Assembly: GCA_002499545.1 (NCBI GenBank)
Contig: DAME01000003.1
Coordinates: 129,644-193,643 of the forward strand
DNA: 64,000 nucleotides
Reading direction: 5' to 3'
Origin: Euryarchaeota archaeon UBA88
Lineage (GTDB): Archaea > Thermoplasmatota > Poseidoniia > Poseidoniales > Poseidoniaceae
Shown here: piece after piece, positions 60,066-64,000 of the stretch
How positions within the stretch are numbered: position 1 is the stretch's first letter
Layout: every line of letters begins with the position of its first letter
The notes under the pieces: model-generated
The model's database searches: none
What the model saw: the letters and a program-made list of their open reading frames with translations, nothing else
Told to the model about the DNA's origin: nothing
Made by a program: the position numbers and the translations under genes

Positions 60066-60662
60066 ATGGGAAAAATGACGAACGACAAATACGACATCCA
60101 GGAGTTACTCCAAAGAGATGTATATGTGAATGACAAGAAAGTAGGAACGATCGTAGGTGAACGACATCACCCGAACGAAGCACGGGTGCGCTCAATGCGC
60201 CTCCAAGTTGAATCCGACGTAGCTGATGAATTCATGCGGAAGCCCGCTGAATTAGCACCACTACCGAAAGAACTGGTACACAGTATCAGAAACGATGGGA
60301 CTGTACGACTTTCGAAATCAATGCGAGAATTGCAGCGAAGATGGCGAAACACCGTCCGAATAGATGAAAAACTCTACGCACCAGATGAAATGCTAGACAG
60401 AGCAGTGCTTGACAATCAAGGCCAAGAAATCGGCGTAATCACTGACCTGTTCAAGGTTAAGCGCACCTACAAGGGCGTCATCGTAAAGACGCGAACCGGC
60501 ATCCAAAGCAGCTACGGTGTTGAAGCGACCCTTCGCATCCCGATCACTGCATTCTCACGAACCCGTGAGCGCCTCGACGAAGTCGTTCTCTCACGAACCT
60601 TCGACAAAGTATTGACCTTACCCTCCTACATCACCATCAACGCGATGGATGAAGAAGAGTGA
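60066..60662 (+). CDS. Double PRC-barrel domain protein
   Basis: The protein has 198 residues (possible second Met at 60075). Two PRC-barrel-like beta units are visible. The N-terminal one is DVYVNDKKVGTIVGERHHPN to KELVHSIRNDGTVRLS. The C-terminal one, opening with APDEMLDRAVLDNQGQEIGVITD, ends in the domain-typical IPITAFSRTRERLDEVV. PRC barrels occur in RNA-processing factors (RimM) and, in archaea, in cell-division partner proteins (Cdp) that work with SepF and FtsZ. Its role here is undetermined, but small double-barrel proteins of this kind are candidates for cell division. The unusual repeat-rich region lies directly upstream. Confidence 0.75.
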   Translation: MGKMTNDKYDIQELLQRDVYVNDKKVGTIVGERHHPNEARVRSMRLQVESDVADEFMRKPAELAPLPKELVHSIRNDGTVRLSKSMRELQRRWRNTVRIDEKLYAPDEMLDRAVLDNQGQEIGVITDLFKVKRTYKGVIVKTRTGIQSSYGVEATLRIPITAFSRTRERLDEVVLSRTFDKVLTLPSYITINAMDEEE

Positions 60663-60726
60663 ATTTCTACTGCCTAATGGTTCCGTCACTCTTATGACGG
60701 GGAGGTGAGTCGCACGGACTACAGTT

Positions 60727-60800
60727 GCGCGGGTGGCTTAGTCGGTTAGAGCACCCGGCTGATAACCGGGAGGTCGCAGGTTCAAGTCCTGCCTCGCGCA
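60727..60800 (+). tRNA. tRNA-Ile (anticodon GAU)
   Basis: A 74-base cloverleaf is seen. The acceptor GCGCGGG pairs with CTCGCGC (one G-U), followed by discriminator A and no encoded CCA. The anticodon stem CCCGG/CCGGG encloses CTGATAA with anticodon GAT. The T arm GCAGG/CCTGC encloses TTCAAGT. The D arm is G-C rich with an AGTCGGTTA loop. No intron. CTTATG at 60691 may be the promoter element. Confidence 0.96.
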
Positions 60801-60878
60801 CTTTCACCTCACCTACGCTTGCTTTGCACTCGCAAAGAACATGAAGGGGCAATGCTTCGGTAGGCACAAGGGACTACC

Positions 60879-61826
60879 ATGGTCGTGCTGTCAGGAAGTA
60901 ATTCTCGCTCACTCGCCGAGCAATTGGCGAGTACGCTAAACTGGCAGCACCACCCGTTGGAAACGCGCCGATTCCCTGACTCTGAAGGATACATTCGAAT
61001 CCCCTCTGAAGTGATTCAAGCCGTGCGAAGTGAGCCTGTGGTATTGGTCTCCAACACGTTCCCCGATGCTGGAATTGTTGAAACCTTACTGATGTTGGAA
61101 GCCATCAACGATGTCCGCAGAGGCAACATGGATAATCTCAATCAAATCGGACCACAATCGATGGACGATGTCGGCCCAGGCATCCTTCTTGCCATTCCAT
61201 ACTTTGGATATTCAAGGCAAGACAAGCGGTTCAAGCCAGGTGAAGCCGTATCCGCCAAAGCAATCGGCCACCTGTTAGCCTCGCGATGTGATGGAATCAT
61301 TGTTTTTGACCTGCACGCCCCGTCGGTTTTGCATGATTTGCCAGTCCCTGTCGCTTTCACTTCAGCCATGCCAGAACTCGCCATGCACCTAAAAGAGCAC
61401 GTCGACCCAGACTTCATCCTCTCTCCTGACAAAGGCGCAATTGAACGTGCGTCTGCAGTAGCGGCCACAATCGATTGTGAATTTTCATACCTCGAAAAAA
61501 CTCGAATCGATGCGCATACGATAGTTCATCAAGCAAAGGACCTTGATGTTGACGGAAAGATTGTCGCTATTGTCGATGACATGATCGCCACTGGAGGGAC
61601 AATCTGCCGTGCAGCCGAAGCATTGCGAAGCCAAGGAGCGATTGAAGTCCACGCCGCTTGCTCCCACGGACTTTTCACCGGTGGAGCAATTGCGCGGTTG
61701 ATTCGATACGTCGATGGAGTTCACGCCACAAGTTCGCTCTCAAACCCTCGCGATGTGATATCCGGCGGTCCGGCGCTGGCTCGAGGAGTGAAAGACCTCT
61801 TTGAGCGACTCGAGTGGACTATCTAG
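60879..61826 (+). CDS. prs: Ribose-phosphate pyrophosphokinase (PRPP synthetase)
   Basis: The protein has 315 residues, standard length. LSGSNSRSLAEQL, RFPDSEGYIRIP, PYFGYSRQDKRFKPGEAVSAKA (ATP/flexible-loop region) and the PRPP-binding VAIVDDMIATGGTI are all present. It makes PRPP from ribose-5-phosphate and ATP for nucleotide, histidine and tryptophan synthesis. The start ATG at 60879 has no obvious Shine-Dalgarno sequence. It lies between tRNA-Ile and the ribosomal-protein operon on the same strand but appears to be a separate unit, given the TATA box at 61913. Confidence 0.95.
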   Translation: MVVLSGSNSRSLAEQLASTLNWQHHPLETRRFPDSEGYIRIPSEVIQAVRSEPVVLVSNTFPDAGIVETLLMLEAINDVRRGNMDNLNQIGPQSMDDVGPGILLAIPYFGYSRQDKRFKPGEAVSAKAIGHLLASRCDGIIVFDLHAPSVLHDLPVPVAFTSAMPELAMHLKEHVDPDFILSPDKGAIERASAVAATIDCEFSYLEKTRIDAHTIVHQAKDLDVDGKIVAIVDDMIATGGTICRAAEALRSQGAIEVHAACSHGLFTGGAIARLIRYVDGVHATSSLSNPRDVISGGPALARGVKDLFERLEWTI

Positions 61827-61912
61827 ACTCGCAGTACATCATTTAAATCGATTTTCTGTAGCGTGAATGAGGCTTTTCGAGATAATTTAGGCTGCTGATT
61901 CCTTCCGTCGTG

Positions 61913-61919
61913 TTTATAT
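61913..61919 (+). promoter_or_regulatory. Probable TATA box (TTTATAT) of the ribosomal-protein operon
   Basis: TTTATAT lies about 55 bases before the eL8 start codon. Transcription would begin near 61940, giving a leader of about 30 bases that contains GAGGAGAGAG (Shine-Dalgarno region) before the ATG at 61971. Strong matches to the archaeal consensus are expected for ribosomal genes. Confidence 0.6.
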
Positions 61920-61970
61920 CCGCGAGGTTGTGGGCAGGAACGCCTTAACATGAGGAGAGAGTGAAGTCCA

Positions 61971-62342
61971 ATGAGTGTACACGTGCTATTTGAAACCCCA
62001 GAAGAAGTATCGAACAAGATTTACGACATGATGTCGGCCAACTCAAACGGTCGAATCAAGAAAGGTAGTAATGAAGTTACCAAGACTGCTGAACGCGGAA
62101 CTGCCCAGTTCATCATTCTTGCAGAAGACGTCAACCCACCTGAACTGCTCGCTCACATCCCTCTGATCTGTGCAGAAAAAGACATTCCGTTCGGCTATGT
62201 ACCATCTCAAGAACACCTCGCACAAGCTGCAGGTCTTCCAACCGGTGTCAAAGCGGCATCCATTGCAGTCATGGAAATCACCAAGGGTGCACAAGAAAAA
62301 TACAACGACGTCGTTGAAGCCATCAAGGGCCTCAAGGCGTGA
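61971..62342 (+). CDS. rpl7ae: Ribosomal protein eL8 (L7Ae)
   Basis: The protein has 123 residues. The kink-turn-binding core is clear: KKGSNEVTKTAERGTAQFIILAEDVNP and CAEKDIPFGYVPSQEHLAQAAG. Archaeal L7Ae works in the large ribosomal subunit and in box C/D, box H/ACA and RNase P RNPs. First gene of the classic archaeal order eL8-eS28-eL24-ndk-infB. GAGGAGAGAG precedes the start. Confidence 0.97.
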   Translation: MSVHVLFETPEEVSNKIYDMMSANSNGRIKKGSNEVTKTAERGTAQFIILAEDVNPPELLAHIPLICAEKDIPFGYVPSQEHLAQAAGLPTGVKAASIAVMEITKGAQEKYNDVVEAIKGLKA

Positions 62343-62366
62343 ACCTGATACTTGGAGATGACAAAA

Positions 62367-62591
62367 ATGAGCGAAGAACTCGGTGGATGGCCTGCTGAAG
62401 TCGTTGAGATTGTTGGTCGAACCGGCATGACAGGCGAAGCAACTCAAGTAAAGGTGCGTGTTAATGATGCGCCAAACCCTCGTGACGTTGGTCGAATTAT
62501 TTCTCGCAACGTTCTCGGACCAATTCGTGTCGGCGATATTTTGATGCTGAAGGATACTGGACGAGAAGCCCGTAAATTGAATGCAAGGTGA
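62367..62591 (+). CDS. rps28e: Ribosomal protein eS28
   Basis: The protein has 74 residues from the ATG at 62367, chosen over the in-frame ATG at 62358 because GGAGATGA lies 5 bases upstream. PAEVVEIVGRTGMTGEATQVKVRV and the ending DILMLKDTGREARKL are family hallmarks. Small-subunit protein near the mRNA exit. The stop overlaps the eL24 ribosome site (AGGTGATG). Confidence 0.95.
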   Translation: MSEELGGWPAEVVEIVGRTGMTGEATQVKVRVNDAPNPRDVGRIISRNVLGPIRVGDILMLKDTGREARKLNAR

Positions 62592-62596
62592 TGAAC

Positions 62597-62785
62597 ATGC
62601 CAGAACGAAGAATTTGTAATTTCTCAGGAGAAGAAATCGAACCGGGAACCGGTATGATGTACGTGCGCCGAGACGGTAGCGTGCTTTGGTTCAAGAACTC
62701 AAAGGCCCGTAAGAACATGGTCAAACTCAAGCGCAATGCTCGACGTGTCAAGTGGACACGCCATTTCGTCAAGGGCGGCGTTTGA
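62597..62785 (+). CDS. rpl24e: Ribosomal protein eL24
   Basis: The protein has 62 residues from the ATG at 62597, which follows AGGTGA by 5 bases; the in-frame GTG at 62588 and ATG at 62591 overlap that site. RICNFSGEEIEPGTGMMYVRRDG and the basic RNARRVKWTRH tail match. Many homologues have four zinc cysteines; here only one Cys is seen in the CNFSG position, so zinc binding is doubtful. Confidence 0.94.
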   Translation: MPERRICNFSGEEIEPGTGMMYVRRDGSVLWFKNSKARKNMVKLKRNARRVKWTRHFVKGGV

Positions 62786-62894
62786 TTCTTCAGAAAACAC
62801 CCTGAACATTTTGGAAGCACTGAGTGCTACCGCTGACGCCCTCATTCCGTATTGCTCATAAAGGGGAGTCGGGTGGGCTGATTCAGTGAACATC

Positions 62895-63341
62895 ATGGAA
62901 ACAACCTATGTAATGATTAAGCCAGACGGCGTACAACGTGGATTGATTGGAGAAATCGTCGGACGATTTGAGCGAAAAGGACTGAAACTTGTCGGTATGA
63001 AATCCGTCGTCCCTTCAAAACAAACCGCCGAAACCCACTACGCAGTCCATGCTGAGCGCCCATTCTATCCCGGACTCATTCAATTCGTAACCTCTGGACC
63101 TGTCGTCTGCATGGCATGGTCTGGAAAAGACGCAATCAGTGTCGCTCGCACCTTAATCGGTGCAACAAACGGTCGAGAAGCAAATCCTGGCACCATCCGT
63201 GGAGATTTCGGAATGGACATGGGGTACAACATGATTCACGGCTCAGACGCTGCAGATACTGCTGCATTTGAACTCGGATTGTGGTTCCCCGAAGGTCTAA
63301 TGGACTGGGAACAAACCATCACCTCATGGGTCTACGAGTGA
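62895..63341 (+). CDS. ndk: Nucleoside diphosphate kinase
   Basis: The protein has 148 residues from the ATG at 62895 (an in-frame GTG lies at 62886). METTYVMIKPDGVQRGLIG opens the ferredoxin-like fold. The catalytic His is in GYNMIHGSDAADTAAFEL. It balances NTP pools using ATP. The position between eL24 and the IF5B gene is the standard archaeal arrangement. Confidence 0.96.
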   Translation: METTYVMIKPDGVQRGLIGEIVGRFERKGLKLVGMKSVVPSKQTAETHYAVHAERPFYPGLIQFVTSGPVVCMAWSGKDAISVARTLIGATNGREANPGTIRGDFGMDMGYNMIHGSDAADTAAFELGLWFPEGLMDWEQTITSWVYE

Positions 63342-63371
63342 GTTCATCACTCTGCATCTGGAGGGAGTTGA

Positions 63372-64000
63372 ATGGAAGACACTTCTGATGATTCAACGCC
63401 CACGGATGAACAGGAAGTCATTCGCGGCCACAATCGCCAGCCTATCGTTTCTGTGCTTGGACACGTCGACCACGGTAAAACCAGCGTACTTGATCTGGTT
63501 CGAACCCTTGGTTCAAGCAGGCAAGCCAGCGTGATGAATCGTGAGGCCGGCGGCATTACGCAACACATTGGTGCGACTGAAGTTCCAGCCGATGTTTTGA
63601 ATGAAACCTGTGCAGCGATGTTGGGCGGTAAGAATTTCAAATCGCCCGGTTTGCTGTTCATTGACACTCCTGGCCATCATTCGTTCGTCAGTTTACGGAA
63701 CCGAGGAGGGGCGGTATCCGATATCGCAATTTTAGTCATCGACATCATGGAAGGTTTGCAGCCTCAAACCATTGAAAGCCTTCATACGCTCAAGGAAACC
63801 AAAACTCCGTTCGTAGTTGCTGCCAACAAAATGGACAGAATACATGGATGGAAGACCGTTTCTGGCCGTTCATTCATGGAATCGTTCAAAGACCAGCGAG
63901 AAGACGTACGAGATTTGTTCAACGACCGGTACTGGAAGATGCTCGGGCAGTTTTCTGAGCACGGCTTTAACATCGAACGCTACGATCAAATCCGAGATTT
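63372..64000 (+). CDS. infB: Translation initiation factor aIF5B, N-terminal part (runs off the right edge)
   Basis: About 209 codons are visible. A short acidic N-terminus (EDTSDDSTPTDEQE) precedes the GTPase domain, with G1 GHVDHGKTS, switch II FIDTPGHHSF (G3) and NKMD (G4). GGITQHIGATEVP is the switch I stretch. aIF5B helps subunit joining. The ATG at 63372 has GGAGGGAG upstream. The rest lies beyond the window. Confidence 0.95.
   Translation, partial: MEDTSDDSTPTDEQEVIRGHNRQPIVSVLGHVDHGKTSVLDLVRTLGSSRQASVMNREAGGITQHIGATEVPADVLNETCAAMLGGKNFKSPGLLFIDTPGHHSFVSLRNRGGAVSDIAILVIDIMEGLQPQTIESLHTLKETKTPFVVAANKMDRIHGWKTVSGRSFMESFKDQREDVRDLFNDRYWKMLGQFSEHGFNIERYDQIRD

Noticed and set aside
60727..60800. 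tRNA gene as an integration site for a mobile element
   Set aside because: No integrase, no partial tRNA 3' repeat downstream, and the neighbours are housekeeping genes.
1..64000. CRISPR arrays, insertion sequences, prophage or toxin-antitoxin systems
   Set aside because: No regularly spaced repeats, transposase, integrase or phage structural motifs were found on either strand. Short overlapping frames opposite real genes lack ribosome sites and family motifs.

Overview
The window looks like a chromosomal segment of a planktonic marine euryarchaeon, most likely Marine Group II (Candidatus Poseidoniales, Thermoplasmatota). This is inferred from gene content; no rRNA gene is present to prove it. 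Archaeal markers are the translation cluster eL8 (L7Ae)-eS28-eL24-Ndk-aIF5B at the right end, deoxyhypusine synthase, a DacZ-like c-di-AMP cyclase, an Hjc-like resolvase, chromatin protein MC1, a geranylgeranyl reductase, a Ser/His-type signal peptidase and TATA boxes about 25 bases before several start codons. Bacterial-type acquisitions sit among them: UvrB, CcmF, methylcrotonyl-CoA-carboxylase-like genes, dCMP deaminase and FolC. Photolyase and a phytoene-desaturase-like enzyme fit a sunlit, aerobic life. Coding density is very high, with many 1-11 base overlaps (ATGA, GTGA, TAATG). Where genes have leaders, the Shine-Dalgarno pattern is GGAGGTGA-like.

Layout. 0-7.4 kb: partial flavodoxin-domain reductase (-), phytoene-desaturase-like oxidoreductase, thioredoxin-fold lipoprotein, succinate dehydrogenase operon (membrane anchor, flavoprotein, iron-sulfur), DoxX-like protein, then MC1 and a stand-alone Lrp/AsnC effector domain (-). 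7.4-19.4 kb: a giant membrane-anchored surface protein (TIGR03790-like domain interrupted by PA14 and LamG), a macro-domain/diadenylate-cyclase pair, a site-2 protease, an Hjc-like nuclease facing a RuvC-like RNase H-fold protein, and signal peptidase I. 19.4-30.4 kb: a 1688-residue surface protein with CARDB domain and polyacidic tail, an Lhr helicase, and a minus-strand group FolC, dCMP deaminase and PLC-like lipoprotein. 30.5-36.5 kb: a presenilin/SPP-like (A22) membrane protease carrying a large inserted extracytoplasmic domain, SerRS, a tandem gamma-glutamylcyclotransferase-like protein and a photolyase.

36.5-47.9 kb (all minus): an acyl-CoA carboxylase operon in the order carboxyltransferase, enoyl-CoA hydratase, biotin carboxylase, biotin carrier, resembling a leucine-degradation (liu) cluster; then DUF63, FKBP-SAP, CcmF, geranylgeranyl reductase and a blue copper protein. 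48-53.7 kb (plus): UbiD/MqnL-like decarboxylase, UbiA/MqnP-like prenyltransferase and MazG-like pyrophosphohydrolase, then a 10-TM metal-exporter-like protein, a small hypothetical and an SDR. 53.7-58.7 kb: UvrB, deoxyhypusine synthase and a BNR-repeat lipoprotein, each overlapping the next by 4 bases. 58.7-64 kb: hypothetical (-), a 478-base AT-rich intergenic region with inverted and direct repeats, a PRC-barrel protein, tRNA-Ile(GAU), PRPP synthetase and the ribosomal/translation operon.

Together the genes describe an aerobic, quinone- and cytochrome-c-based heterotroph (Sdh, CcmF, cupredoxin, UbiA/UbiD) that oxidises amino-acid-derived acyl-CoAs, repairs light damage and displays large modular cell-surface proteins processed by several membrane proteases. 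No CRISPR array, insertion sequence, prophage or rRNA operon was seen. The items most worth a second look are the A22 protease with its inserted domain, the split TIGR03790 surface protein, the macro-DacZ pair with a non-canonical RHR motif, the Hjc/RuvC-like divergent pair, and the repeat-rich region at 59.6-60.0 kb.
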